Shown piece after piece: positions 1 through 9,304 of a DNA stretch of 64,000 nucleotides. The notes beneath the pieces are model-generated. The model saw only the letters and a list, made by a program, of their open reading frames with translations. It did not search any database and was not told where the DNA came from. Where the stretch lies: positions 1,240,001-1,304,000 of the forward strand of contig OZ255843.1 in assembly GCA_965277775.1 (NCBI GenBank), written 5' to 3'. Within the stretch, counting starts at the first letter, position 1, and the number at the start of each line of letters is the position of its first letter. Origin of the DNA: G965195345 sp965277775. Its GTDB lineage: Bacteria; Pseudomonadota; Gammaproteobacteria; CAKMZV01. The position numbers and the translations under genes are program-made.

Positions 1-1254
1 GTTCAAGCGATTGCGCCGTGGTTGAGTATTTTGTTATGCGGCATAGGCAGTTTGTATTGTGGGATTTATACTGGGCTTTTTGCTTGGATGGCCAATCGGC
101 TGAATCCTTATTATGGGGTTTTTGCCAAAACACTGATTTTTGCGAGTTTGTGGGTCTTGTTAGAGTGGTTAAAGGGTTCAGTACTTCAAGGTTTTCCATG
201 GATGACGGTGGGTTATGCCACTGCGGATACCGACTTGGTTAGGATTGTGCCGTATTTCGGGGTTTATGGCGCCTCATTTTTGTTGATGTTGGTGGTCGTG
301 TTTTTCGCCATTTGGTTGCGCCATTTGCGGCGCTTAAAAGCCATTTTCTCGGCCATTGCGGTGTTTTTATTGGTGGCATTATTGCCACAAGAATTTGCTC
401 AAAAAACGGGCGACGTTGTCAAAGTTTCGCTGGTTCAGGGCAATGTGCAGCAAAAAGAAAAGTGGGCGGCTTGGAATTTTAAGCCCAGTTTAGAAAAATA
501 TCGGTCTTTGACCGAACAGATTAGTTCCCAAACCCAATTGGTGGTATGGCCAGAATCAGCGGTTGCCAACGTGTGGTCGTTCTTTCCCAGAATATTGAAG
601 AAAGAACTCAACCAACTGGCTGAACAAAAACAATGGACTCTGATCACCGGCACGCTCCACTCAGATAGTTATAGTCGCGGATGGACCAATGCGGTCAAAT
701 CCATTGACGATCGGTGGCAGTATGACAAACGTCTCTTGGTGCCCTTTAGTGAATATACGCCGTTTGAGAGCCTGACCACTGTTTTAATGCGCTGGTGGGG
801 CTATGAATACAGCAATTTTCTCACGGGTCGTGCGCAACAAGAAATGTTACAGATTGGTGCGAGCCAGCTAAGTGTAAATATTTGCTACGAGCTGGCATTT
901 TGGCAAGGCATTAACATGCACCTGCCTCAAGCAGGGGGCATCATCAATGTAAGCAATGAAGCGTGGTTTGAATCAACTTCTGAGCAAGCACAATTTATGC
1001 AGATGGCGCAACTTCGGGCCAAAGAGGCTGGCCGCTACATTGCCAGAGCAACCAATACGGGGATCACAGGCATCATCAATGAGCAAGGCGTGGTGCTGGT
1101 AAAACTGCCTCAAGCTCAAGCAGATGTGTTAACCGCTGACATGCCGATGTTTAAAGGACAAACGCCCTTTTATATTTGGGGCAATCAATGGATTTGGGCA
1201 CTATTGCCCCTCCTTCTAATCCTGTTATTTTTCGGGCAGAAACGACGCCTGTAA
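1..1254 (+). CDS. lnt: Apolipoprotein N-acyltransferase, 5'-truncated by window edge
   Basis: The inner-membrane enzyme that adds the third acyl chain to the N-terminal cysteine of lipoproteins. The frame is already open at base 1, so the true start lies upstream; 417 codons are visible against about 510 in E. coli Lnt. The visible part has the last hydrophobic segments, then the periplasmic nitrilase-type domain with its expected triad: Glu in WPESAV, Lys in YDKRLLVPF and Cys in NICYEL. A final hydrophobic helix ends in a basic tail. Its 3' end overlaps the convergent hemW by 30 bp. The TTG at 22 is an internal codon, not a credible start. Confidence 0.95.
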   Translation, partial: VQAIAPWLSILLCGIGSLYCGIYTGLFAWMANRLNPYYGVFAKTLIFASLWVLLEWLKGSVLQGFPWMTVGYATADTDLVRIVPYFGVYGASFLLMLVVVFFAIWLRHLRRLKAIFSAIAVFLLVALLPQEFAQKTGDVVKVSLVQGNVQQKEKWAAWNFKPSLEKYRSLTEQISSQTQLVVWPESAVANVWSFFPRILKKELNQLAEQKQWTLITGTLHSDSYSRGWTNAVKSIDDRWQYDKRLLVPFSEYTPFESLTTVLMRWWGYEYSNFLTGRAQQEMLQIGASQLSVNICYELAFWQGINMHLPQAGGIINVSNEAWFESTSEQAQFMQMAQLRAKEAGRYIARATNTGITGIINEQGVVLVKLPQAQADVLTADMPMFKGQTPFYIWGNQWIWALLPLLLILLFFGQKRRL

Positions 1255-2370
1255 ATCATTTAAAAAACGCAATCCCAAAGCAGAGGCTTTGATTCTTTGC
1301 GGGCTGATCTCTAATAAGCCCTTTGATTCTGCTTGGGCGAATAGTACCGCGTAATCAGAAAGCTTTAAACCGTGCAAACGCAAAATTTTCGGGTCAAAAC
1401 CGTCGGTTAATCGCAAAGCATTGAGCAGAATTTCAAACAGAATATCCGCTTGCGCTATAGGTTGAACAAGCAGGCTGGATTGTTTTTTGATCAGTTCGAC
1501 GTAGCGCATGGGGGCCGCTGGATGGCGTGTACGATATGGCTGATTGTTATGACTGATTTTGCCGTGAGCCCCGCAACCAATGCCGATGTAATCACCAAAT
1601 TGCCAATAGTTCATATTGTGATTGCAATATTTTTGAGCTCGACAAAAAGCGGAGATTTCGTATCTTTGGAAACCGCTATCAGCCATTAAGGCCATGGCGG
1701 CTTGATGGAGGTCATCAATGACGGTCTCATCTGGCAATGCTGGTGGGCGTCTATAGAAGGGTGTATTTGGCTCAAGTGTCAATTGGTAGTACGACAGGTG
1801 TTCAATAGGGTAGGACAGCGCTGTTTCCACATCTTGCAGACCTTGTTCGTGCGTTTGATTGGGCAAACCAAACATCAAATCAATGTTGAGCCGAGCAAAG
1901 TGCTTCAGCGCGCATTCAATGGCTTGGTGGGCTTGTTTGCCGTTGTGAATGCGCCCTAAGGCCTTGAGGTGCTGTTCGTTAAATGACTGCACCCCTAGCG
2001 AAAGACGGTTCACCCCAACGGCCGCATAGGTTTTAAAATGGCCTTCATCTAAGGTGCCAGGATTGGCTTCTAAGGTCACCTCACAATCATCGCTCAAGCG
2101 ACAGAATTTGGCAATGCTTTCTATCATTTGACCAATGGCTGCACCAGAAAACAACGAGGGCGTACCACCACCGAAAAATATACTGGCAATGGGACGCTGG
2201 ATTTGCCAACGCTCGCATTGTTGGCGCAAATCATCGAGTAATGCGTCAATGTAGAGCGTTTCGGGAAGGTTTTGCGGTGCGGTGTGCGAGTTAAAATCAC
2301 AATAGGGGCACTTCTGGACACACCAAGGGAGGTGGACGTATAAACTGAGCGGTTGTTCTGAATCAGTCAC
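1225..2370 (-). CDS. hemW: HemW, radical SAM heme chaperone
   Basis: A radical-SAM protein of the HemN/HemW family. The N-terminal CVQKCPYCDF gives the CxxxCxxC cluster motif without the fourth cysteine of HemN. The HNMNYW segment matches the HNxxYW heme-binding motif of HemW. Both point to a heme chaperone rather than coproporphyrinogen dehydrogenase. The frame is open back to 2475, but that stretch overlaps rdgB. The GTG at 2370, four bases after the rdgB stop, gives 381 residues, close to E. coli HemW (378), and starts just before the family's usual SLYVHLPWC. It is probably translated with rdgB. The start is inferred; no strong ribosome binding site is visible. Confidence 0.93.
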   Translation of the reverse strand: MTDSEQPLSLYVHLPWCVQKCPYCDFNSHTAPQNLPETLYIDALLDDLRQQCERWQIQRPIASIFFGGGTPSLFSGAAIGQMIESIAKFCRLSDDCEVTLEANPGTLDEGHFKTYAAVGVNRLSLGVQSFNEQHLKALGRIHNGKQAHQAIECALKHFARLNIDLMFGLPNQTHEQGLQDVETALSYPIEHLSYYQLTLEPNTPFYRRPPALPDETVIDDLHQAAMALMADSGFQRYEISAFCRAQKYCNHNMNYWQFGDYIGIGCGAHGKISHNNQPYRTRHPAAPMRYVELIKKQSSLLVQPIAQADILFEILLNALRLTDGFDPKILRLHGLKLSDYAVLFAQAESKGLLEISPQRIKASALGLRFLNDLQASFLPEK

Positions 2371-2374
2371 AAGC

Positions 2375-2974
2375 TCATTGGCTGAGCCAAGGGCGGAGTT
2401 TTTCCTTAAGTTTTTGGATGGCTTGGCCGCGATGTGACAATTGATTTTTTTGTTCAAGGCTGATTTCTGCTGCACTACAACCCTTGTCTAATAAAAATAC
2501 TGGGTCATAGCCGAAACCCCCACTGCCCTGACTCGATTGAGCAATATGCCCATGCCAGACGCCTTGGGCGATGATGGGGAGCGGGTCATCGGCATGCGTA
2601 ACAAAAGCAAGAATACAGATGAATTTGGCTTGACGATCTTGTGTTTGCGCCAGCGTCATGAGCAGATGCTCAATGTTCTCTTGATCGCTTGCATCAGTAC
2701 TGGCAAAGCGTGCTGAGTGAATGCCAGGCGCACCGCGCAATGCTTTGACGGCCAAACCCGAATCGTCGGCAAATGCTGGGCAATTAGAATGCTTAGAAGC
2801 ATAGCGCGCTTTAAGAATGGCGTTTTCGATGAAGGTCATACCCGTTTCTTCGGGGCTGGTGATGCCAAAATCGGACTGTGGGCGCACCTGACAATCAAAG
2901 TCAGAGAAGGCTTTTTGCACCTCTTTTAGTTTGCCCAGATTGCCCGAGGCAAAGACAAGTTCCGTCGCACTCAT
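2375..2974 (-). CDS. rdgB: RdgB/HAM1 non-canonical purine NTP pyrophosphatase
   Basis: Hydrolyses dITP, ITP and XTP to monophosphates, keeping deaminated purines out of DNA and RNA. It has the family signatures: SGNLGKLKEV at residues 10-19, the central ADDSGLAVKAL and GAPGIHSARFA, and GGFGYDPVF near residue 150. The 199-residue length is normal for the family. It lies 4 bp upstream of the proposed hemW start, an rdgB-hemW order common in gammaproteobacteria. Confidence 0.96.
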   Translation of the reverse strand: MSATELVFASGNLGKLKEVQKAFSDFDCQVRPQSDFGITSPEETGMTFIENAILKARYASKHSNCPAFADDSGLAVKALRGAPGIHSARFASTDASDQENIEHLLMTLAQTQDRQAKFICILAFVTHADDPLPIIAQGVWHGHIAQSSQGSGGFGYDPVFLLDKGCSAAEISLEQKNQLSHRGQAIQKLKEKLRPWLSQ

Positions 2975-2978
2975 GCGT

Positions 2979-3431
2979 TTATTCTTTGGGCTCTAAGGTT
3001 AAATACAATGTGATCCGATCACGAAAACCTTGCGAGACCCACTGAGTGCTGAGCGTTTTGTATCCAGGCGCTTCAATGATGAAATGTATATGCGGCGGTT
3101 TGATTCCAGGGTACTCGGTTTCAAATCCGAACTGCCCTTTGGCGTTGACCCGAATGACCGAATAAAAACGATCGTGATAGCGTCCATCTTTGCCAGCTTG
3201 CCAGTGCGTGACTTTGGCATTGGCAATGGCCTTGCAATCGGTGGCTGAAAACACCGTACCACGGACAAAAAAACCTTTGCCCACATCGCCTTTTTCCGCG
3301 GTCACCGCTTTGTAATGGGTGCCTTTAGACATTTGTGGTGTGGGCTCACAGGCGTACTCGGCCAGCGCAGCGCTCGCAGTAAAACTCAGACACAGTGTCA
3401 TGAGGCATTTAATGTTATAAAATTTGTGCAT
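2979..3431 (-). CDS. Exported intradiol ring-cleavage dioxygenase-like protein
   Basis: About 150 residues with an N-terminal signal peptide ending near ASAALA. The remainder looks like the catalytic beta-sandwich of intradiol (catechol/protocatechuate 3,4-) dioxygenases: a GTVFSATDCKAIANAKVTHWQA start, a tyrosine-rich GRYHDRFY stretch, and PHIHF, which supplies two histidines in the position of the Fe(III) ligands. It ends in FRDRITLYLTLEP, typical of the fold. It is shorter than full catabolic dioxygenases and probably periplasmic. The substrate is unknown. The ATG at 3431 was preferred to a GTG at 3443. It lies 4 bp upstream of rdgB but need not be related in function. Confidence 0.72.
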   Translation of the reverse strand: MHKFYNIKCLMTLCLSFTASAALAEYACEPTPQMSKGTHYKAVTAEKGDVGKGFFVRGTVFSATDCKAIANAKVTHWQAGKDGRYHDRFYSVIRVNAKGQFGFETEYPGIKPPHIHFIIEAPGYKTLSTQWVSQGFRDRITLYLTLEPKE

Positions 3432-3582
3432 AAAAAATCTCACAGTGACAAGGCGGTAAAGGATGCATCATCGGATGACCATAGTCTATACCAACTTCAC
3501 CCGAAGAATGCATTTTATCATAGTGGGACGCCGAGGCGTTTTTACTTGAAATGTGCATTCATCAAGCCAGCCGCATTGAGGA

Positions 3583-4536
3583 TCAGCGTTTGGGATTGAC
3601 TTCATAGCCTGGAACTTCTGGTTCATCATCGAGCATCTCTTCGGGGAATCCTTCGCCTAAAACACGGACTTGGCACGTATCTTCTAATCGCCGAATGATG
3701 TTGGGTGATAATTCTCGATCGCCGTAGCGCTTGATGCCATCCTTAAAAATATCGATCATCAGGGGGGAAATTTCTAAAGGCACTTGATGTTGTTCGGCAT
3801 AGGTTTGAAATAGTCCAATGTCTTTGAGCACCAAGTCCATGGTAAAACTGATGTCTCGACTGCCATTTAAAATCACTTGAGATTCTGTCTCGTGGACAAA
3901 AGAATTGCCTGAGGAAATGCGGATCGCTTCGTAGGCTATATTCATGTCAAAACCCATCACTTTACTTACGGTGAGCGCCTCACTTAAGGCTAATAAATGG
4001 GCGGTGGCGAGATAGTTGGTGACGACTTTGAGCACGGAAGCAGAGCCCAAAGGCCCAGTGTGTAGAATTCTGCGCCCCATGGTTTTTAATAGGGGCAGGA
4101 TGTGTTCAAATTCGGAGCGTTCACAACCCGCAAATATGGCAATATTGCCCGTATCGGCGCGATGACAGCCCCCAGATACAGGGCAATCAACCGACACCGC
4201 ATTTTTTGCCTTAACCAATGCCCCAATGCGTTCAACTTCTTGAGCGTCGGTGGTGCTCATTTCTAACCAGTATTGCCCCGACTTTAACTGCGGGAGGGCT
4301 TCAGCCATCACTTCGGCACAAATGGCAGGAGAGGGCAAGCAGGTGATTAAAACATCAACGTTTTGCGCTATTTGGGTTGTGGAATCCGCAGATTTAGCCC
4401 CTTTGCGGACAAAATCGTTCATTCGCTCTTTGTCTAAGTCAAGCACGGTCAGGTCAAAATGATTGCGTAGCAAACTGCCGGCGAGCTTTGACCCAACATT
4501 ACCTAATCCAATAAATCCAATTTTTAATGCAGTCAT
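3583..4536 (-). CDS. 3-hydroxyisobutyrate dehydrogenase-family NAD(P)-dependent oxidoreductase
   Basis: A beta-hydroxyacid dehydrogenase of 317 residues. The N-terminal Rossmann motif is GFIGLGNVGSKLA. The substrate-binding segment is DCPVSGG followed by a short loop, and KVVTNYL carries the catalytic lysine. The family oxidises 3-hydroxyisobutyrate, tartronate semialdehyde, glycolaldehyde-type or related substrates, and which one cannot be told here. The C-terminal 25 residues are acidic and extend past the usual end. It is followed closely by a small ABM-domain gene on the same strand, suggesting a small catabolic unit. Confidence 0.85.
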   Translation of the reverse strand: MTALKIGFIGLGNVGSKLAGSLLRNHFDLTVLDLDKERMNDFVRKGAKSADSTTQIAQNVDVLITCLPSPAICAEVMAEALPQLKSGQYWLEMSTTDAQEVERIGALVKAKNAVSVDCPVSGGCHRADTGNIAIFAGCERSEFEHILPLLKTMGRRILHTGPLGSASVLKVVTNYLATAHLLALSEALTVSKVMGFDMNIAYEAIRISSGNSFVHETESQVILNGSRDISFTMDLVLKDIGLFQTYAEQHQVPLEISPLMIDIFKDGIKRYGDRELSPNIIRRLEDTCQVRVLGEGFPEEMLDDEPEVPGYEVNPKR

Positions 4537-4562
4537 ATCAATCTCTGTTGGTGGTAATACAG

Positions 4563-4907
4563 TCAGTTGGTTTGAATGTTCGTTTTACGGTTGTTGGGGG
4601 TGATGTGGGCAAAAGCCGCATCGCCATACGATCGTTCTATTTTTGCAATGACAACGTGGTAGCCTTTGTACCATTTTGCATATTGTCGTTTTGCTTCTAA
4701 GTGTTTGGGATGCATGGCAAATTGTTTTAAGGCCGCCTGATCTGACCAATAATAGGTTGAGCTGATGCGGTCGCTTGAAATGGACTTCCACGATTCACTG
4801 CCTTCAAAGCCAGCGGAGGCCTCTGCGACTTCTTGAATCAAATTATTGAGGGCATGAAATTTGTCATCATAGGTGCCTGCATCGTAGATGAATGTTGCCG
4901 AATACAT
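4563..4907 (-). CDS. Small antibiotic-biosynthesis-monooxygenase (ABM) fold protein
   Basis: A 114-residue ferredoxin-like alpha/beta-barrel protein of the ABM type. The SSTYYWSDQAALKQF segment and the histidine-containing HPKHLEAK with YAKWYKGYHVVIAKIERSYG are typical of this group. The frame is open upstream to 5024, but the ATG at 4907 has a strong AGGAGG at nine bases, so I place the start there. ABM proteins act as cofactor-independent monooxygenases or quinone/heme-binding proteins; no specific role can be assigned. It lies 26 bp upstream of the hydroxyacid dehydrogenase and is probably co-transcribed with it. Confidence 0.75.
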   Translation of the reverse strand: MYSATFIYDAGTYDDKFHALNNLIQEVAEASAGFEGSESWKSISSDRISSTYYWSDQAALKQFAMHPKHLEAKRQYAKWYKGYHVVIAKIERSYGDAAFAHITPNNRKTNIQTN

Positions 4908-5105
4908 AATGAATCGCCTCCTGTTTTGTTTGAGTATTTGCTGTAAATCAGAGCAAATCATTATATTCAGAATTGGTTTGAGGTGCTGAAAAGTTGAGGC
5001 TTGCAGAAGTTGAAGCATCAGCACAACCTAAAACGATGGCTAATGTAGTAAAATCAGATCAATGCGCGTATGCACAATGTCGTAATTAAACTTATGGAGC
5101 GAAAG

Positions 5106-6008
5106 ATGAGCAATCAAATATTCAACAAAAAACCATCCTTAATGTATGTATTAATGGTTTCCATTTTGGGCTTTTTCGTCATGCCAGCTTATGCTGAGGT
5201 GACGATTAAAGTGCAAAAAGTCCGCGGCAGTGTCAGCATGTTGACGGGTCAAGGTGGCAATATTGGGGTTTCAGCGGGGGATGATGGGGTCTTTATGATT
5301 GATGACCAATTTGCGCCTTTGAGTCGAAAAATCACAGACGCCATTGCGTCGATCAGCGATGAACCCATCCGATTTTTATTAAACACCCATTGGCATTCAG
5401 ATCATACGGGCGGAAATGAAAATTTTGGACGCGCAGGCGCAACGATCATCGCCCATGAAAATGTGCGCAAATTGATGAGCACAAATCAAGAGATTAAATT
5501 TTTCAAAGCCAAAATTCCGGCACGCACCGGCGCTGCTTTGCCTGTGATTACTTTTAATGATCGCGCCACCTTCTTTCTCAACGACGAGCAAATTGAAGTC
5601 AGACACCTACCGCCAGCGCATACCAATGGCGATTCCTTTGTGATTTTCAAAGAGGCCAATGTCATTCATTCAGGCGATGTTTTTTTTAACGGGATTTATC
5701 CCTTCATTGATCGAGAACACGGGGGTTCATTGGCTGGTATGATCCAATCTGCCAAAATCATCGCAAGCTATGCCGACGACGACACGAAAATCATTCCTGG
5801 ACACGGCGCAATGGGCAACAAAGCGGATTTGCTCCGTTTTATAGACATGCTGAGCCACACCAAAAAACAATTGGACAAGGCCAAACAATCAGGGAAGTCT
5901 ATTGCGCAAATAATTGCCGATAAACCATTGGCTGAAATCAGCGCTCAATGGGGCAAAGGGTTTTTATCAACCGATAATTTTATAACCATGCTGCTGACAG
6001 AATATTAA
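5106..6008 (+). CDS. Exported metallo-beta-lactamase-fold hydrolase
   Basis: About 300 residues with an N-terminal signal peptide ending near MPAYA. The metal ligands of the superfamily are present: THWHSDHTGG (HxHxDH), AHTNGD, SGDVFF and PGHG. This pattern fits the exported MBL-fold group related to subclass B3 and to quinoprotein-relay proteins. It does not by itself imply beta-lactam hydrolysis. The ATG at 5106, preceded by GGAG, is preferred over upstream in-frame ATGs at 5070 and 5094. It is divergent from the ABM gene and convergent with the DUF3291 gene. Confidence 0.86.
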   Translation: MSNQIFNKKPSLMYVLMVSILGFFVMPAYAEVTIKVQKVRGSVSMLTGQGGNIGVSAGDDGVFMIDDQFAPLSRKITDAIASISDEPIRFLLNTHWHSDHTGGNENFGRAGATIIAHENVRKLMSTNQEIKFFKAKIPARTGAALPVITFNDRATFFLNDEQIEVRHLPPAHTNGDSFVIFKEANVIHSGDVFFNGIYPFIDREHGGSLAGMIQSAKIIASYADDDTKIIPGHGAMGNKADLLRFIDMLSHTKKQLDKAKQSGKSIAQIIADKPLAEISAQWGKGFLSTDNFITMLLTEY

Positions 6009-6015
6009 GCGCTTT

Positions 6016-6480
6016 TTATGAGTCGCTCGGACTTGGTGCTGGAAAGGGATTTTTGAAAGAAAACGCCTCAGCGGTTGCACCTTCTCGTTGCAGTTGATCC
6101 AATCGCTTTTTGGCTTCAACCAAATTAGGTCTGTGTCCCGCCTTGACCCACCAAAGCACCACAGAGACCTCCAAATGCTCAAACCACTCATTGCGCCGAC
6201 GCATGATTTTTCTGTGTTCGGCATTGTGATAGACAAACGCGCTCAAAGCCTCGATACTCGACCAAAGCGATAGGGTTGAAATGACATGGGCATGACCAAA
6301 AACGGCAAACTCTAATTCAGGCGTGCTTTGAGTAAATCGCCAAATGAAATCGCTTTGTGCTTCAGCCAGGGCATTGATCCGTTCGATGTTGTTGACAAAG
6401 TCCACATTGGCGGGGTCATCCATGGGCTTAATAAAGCGCGCAATATTAAGCTCTGCTAAGTAATAGGTTTTTTGCTTCAT
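6016..6480 (-). CDS. DUF3291 domain protein
   Basis: A 154-residue cytoplasmic protein. Features I associate with DUF3291 are an N-terminal YYLAELNIARF, a DDPANVDFVNNIERINALAE stretch, DFIWRF, SLWSSIEAL and a C-terminal LWWVKAGHRP. The fold is thought to be ABM-like (dimeric alpha/beta barrel). The function is unknown. It ends 7 bp from the convergent MBL-fold gene and lies upstream of alaS on the same strand, 33 bp from the alaS stop side. Confidence 0.78.
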   Translation of the reverse strand: MKQKTYYLAELNIARFIKPMDDPANVDFVNNIERINALAEAQSDFIWRFTQSTPELEFAVFGHAHVISTLSLWSSIEALSAFVYHNAEHRKIMRRRNEWFEHLEVSVVLWWVKAGHRPNLVEAKKRLDQLQREGATAEAFSFKNPFPAPSPSDS

Positions 6481-6513
6481 TTCAATAGGGATGAAGTACC
6501 TAGCACACGAGGC

Positions 6514-9120
6514 TTATTTTGAAATGTGCGCTTCCAACCATTGCGGAATGGACTGTAGTGCCGCATCAATCTTCTCAGGTTTTGAGCCGCCCGCCATAGC
6601 CATATTTGGACGTCCGCCGCCCTTGCCCCCAACTTGTTGAGCAACATGGTTGACGAGATCGCCCGCCTTAACTTGATTGGTCAAGTCATCGGTCACACCA
6701 CAAACGATTGAAACCTTTGCATCCGCCACACTGGCTAAAACGATGATGGCAGAATGCAATTTTTGCTTCAGCTCGTCAATCATGCCCCGTAAATCTTTAT
6801 TTGACTGGTCGTCGATGCGCTCAATCAACACAGGCAAGCCGGCAATTTGTTGAACTTGTTGGCTAAAATCTTGGCTTTTTAGGGCATTTAACTGCTGGTT
6901 TAATTCGGCAATTTTGTTTTCTGCAAGTTTTAATTTATCCGCTTGCGATAAAACTCTTTGACCGATTTGTTCCAATGAACTATTAAAAGATTGGGCCAAG
7001 TCATACAAGGTGCCGATGTGCTGGTTGACCCATTGTTGAGCCGGTTTTCCACACAGAGCCTCTAATCGTCTAACGCCTGAGGAAATACCCGATTCTGAGA
7101 CAATTTTAAAGAAACCAATCTGACCCGTTGAGGAGACGTGGGTGCCACCACAAAGTTCAGTGGAGCAGTCTTCCATTTTAACCACGCGAACAATGTCGGC
7201 ATATTTTTCGCCAAATAGCGCCATGGCGCCTAATTTTTTGGCTTCATCAATGGGCATGGTGTTGGTGGTCACGGCAAGATTGCTCAAAATGTAGTCATTA
7301 ACTTGCGTTTCAACACGGCGCTGCTCTTGGACTGAAACAGGCATGGCATGTGAGAAATCAAAGCGTAAGCGGTCGGGTTCAACCAAAGAGCCTTTTTGGG
7401 CTACGTGCGTGCCCAATACATCTCTTAATGCCGCGTGTAATAGATGCGTTGCGCTGTGGTGGCATTCAGCATGGCCTCGTGTTTCTGTATCGATCGCTGC
7501 CTCAACGGCTTCACCCGTGGTGAATGATCCTTTGCTCATTGTGCCAATACAGACGCTGGCTTCGCCCATTTTTTGCGTGTCAGTCACGTTGAATTGCCCT
7601 GTCGTGGTTGATAAAACACCCCGATCACCGACTTGTCCGCCCGCCTCGGCGTAAAAAGGCGTTTGCTCTAATACGATCCAGCCTTGCTGCCCTTCAGTGA
7701 GGCTGTCGCAGGCTTCATTGTCTAGATAAAGTGCTAGAATTTTTGTCTGTTGGATGCTTGTTTCGTAGCCCACAAATTGATTTTTTTCTGTCACAGCTGT
7801 GGTGGCAGATTGATCAAAAAATTTGTTGCTTTGCCGCGCTTGCGCTTGTTGGACTTTCATCCGATCTTCAAAGCCTGCTTCATCAATGGTCAGATCGTGT
7901 TCGCGGGCAACATCGGCGACTAAATCCACTGGAAAACCAAATGTGTCGTATAGACGAAAAACCGTTTCACCAGAAATAACCGAACCCTTGAGCTGTTTGA
8001 TTTCATCTTCTAAGATGCGCATGCCATTGTCTAAGGATTCACGGAATCGAATCTCCTCTTGTTTCAAGGTGTTTTCTAATAGGGCTTGTTGTACCACCAA
8101 CTGGGGGTATGCTTCGCCCATGGTGGCAGCCAAAGCAGGCATCATTTTGTAGAAAAACGGCGTGCTCTGCCCCAGCTTGTGCCCATGACGAACGGCGCGA
8201 CGAATGATGCGGCGTAAAACATAACCGCGACCCTCATTCGAAGGCAGGATGCCATCCACAATAAGGAAAGCACAAGAGCGAATGTGGTCGGCGATGACTC
8301 TTAATGAGGGACTGTCGGGATCAGCCATTGGAATGCACTGATGTGCCGCTTGGGTCAAATCCTTAAACAGGTCAATGTCGAAATTGTTGTGGACGTTTTG
8401 AATAACCGCGCTTACCCGCTCCAAGCCCATGCCTGTGTCAACCGAAGGTCGGGGTAAGGGGTCTAAGGTGCCATCGGCTTGGCGATTAAACTGCATAAAA
8501 ACCAAGTTCCAAATCTCAATGTATCGATCGCCATCTTCTTCGGGAGAGCCAGGCGGGCCTCCTTCAACCTCAGGGCCATGATCGTAAAAGATTTCTGAAC
8601 ACGGCCCACATGGACCAGTGTTACCCATAGACCAAAAGTTGTCTTTTTCGCCACAGCGAGAAAATTTAAGGGGGTCAATGCCAATGATATTTTTCCAAAT
8701 GGCTTCAGCTTCTGCATCATCCTCATAGACGGTGATCCAAAGTTTTTCCTTGGGGAGCTTGAGCACTTCGGTTAAAAATTCCCAGGCGTAAATGATGGCT
8801 TGTTCTTTGAAATAATCGCCAAAACTGAAATTGCCAAGCATTTCAAAAAATGTATGGTGTCGAGCCGTGTAGCCGACATTATCTAAATCATTGTGTTTGC
8901 CGCCTGCACGAACGCAACGTTGGGCAGTGGTTGCTCTATTGTACGGGCGTTGTTCAACCCCCAGAAATACGTCTTTAAAGGGCACCATGCCGGCATTTGT
9001 AAACAGCAAAGTCTTGTCACCCGCTGGTACCAAAGACCCACTTTCTACAATGGTGTGACCGCGTTGCTCGAAAAAAGATAAGAAGGCGCGACGAATATCA
9101 GCCGTGGTTTTGGTTGTCAT
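6514..9120 (-). CDS. alaS: Alanyl-tRNA synthetase
   Basis: Charges tRNA-Ala and edits mischarged Ser or Gly. It is 868 residues, a normal length. The class II aminoacylation core starts at residue 1 (TTADIRRAFLSFFEQRGH) with TNAGMVPFKDVFLG. The editing domain has HHSATHLLHAAL and CGGTHV, which hold the zinc. The C-terminal domain ends in VGGKGGGRPNMAMAGG. It appears monocistronic: the flanking genes are separated from it by 33 bp downstream and about 180 bp upstream. Confidence 0.98.
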   Translation of the reverse strand: MTTKTTADIRRAFLSFFEQRGHTIVESGSLVPAGDKTLLFTNAGMVPFKDVFLGVEQRPYNRATTAQRCVRAGGKHNDLDNVGYTARHHTFFEMLGNFSFGDYFKEQAIIYAWEFLTEVLKLPKEKLWITVYEDDAEAEAIWKNIIGIDPLKFSRCGEKDNFWSMGNTGPCGPCSEIFYDHGPEVEGGPPGSPEEDGDRYIEIWNLVFMQFNRQADGTLDPLPRPSVDTGMGLERVSAVIQNVHNNFDIDLFKDLTQAAHQCIPMADPDSPSLRVIADHIRSCAFLIVDGILPSNEGRGYVLRRIIRRAVRHGHKLGQSTPFFYKMMPALAATMGEAYPQLVVQQALLENTLKQEEIRFRESLDNGMRILEDEIKQLKGSVISGETVFRLYDTFGFPVDLVADVAREHDLTIDEAGFEDRMKVQQAQARQSNKFFDQSATTAVTEKNQFVGYETSIQQTKILALYLDNEACDSLTEGQQGWIVLEQTPFYAEAGGQVGDRGVLSTTTGQFNVTDTQKMGEASVCIGTMSKGSFTTGEAVEAAIDTETRGHAECHHSATHLLHAALRDVLGTHVAQKGSLVEPDRLRFDFSHAMPVSVQEQRRVETQVNDYILSNLAVTTNTMPIDEAKKLGAMALFGEKYADIVRVVKMEDCSTELCGGTHVSSTGQIGFFKIVSESGISSGVRRLEALCGKPAQQWVNQHIGTLYDLAQSFNSSLEQIGQRVLSQADKLKLAENKIAELNQQLNALKSQDFSQQVQQIAGLPVLIERIDDQSNKDLRGMIDELKQKLHSAIIVLASVADAKVSIVCGVTDDLTNQVKAGDLVNHVAQQVGGKGGGRPNMAMAGGSKPEKIDAALQSIPQWLEAHISK

Positions 9121-9271
9121 TAAAAATCCTGTTCCTGAGTGTGCATCGCTAACATAGTCTTATTATACTAGAACCATCCGCTATTTCTTCAAAGGCGCTC
9201 TATTCTTCATCGCGGCGAAGCGGTGCTGAAATGAAAGGAGCAGAGCGCGTCAAGATAGATGTATTTTTAAC

Positions 9272-9290
9272 TTTTACCAATAGGGTAAAA
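9272..9290. repeat. Short inverted repeat in alaS/DUF2141 intergenic space
   Basis: TTTTACC, a five-base loop, then GGTAAAA: a perfect 7-bp inverted repeat just past the stop of the DUF2141 gene. There is no run of T after the stem on the minus strand, so it is a weak candidate for a terminator. It could also be an operator or chance. Confidence 0.3.
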
Positions 9291-9304
9291 ACGAAAAAAA
9301 TATT

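Noticed and set aside
4908..5024. An N-terminal extension of the ABM-fold protein.
   Set aside because: The ATG at 4907 has a strong AGGAGG, and the extension is unlike the family.
5106..6008. A beta-lactamase resistance gene.
   Set aside because: The metal motif is common to the whole superfamily, and nothing specific to antibiotic hydrolysis is visible.
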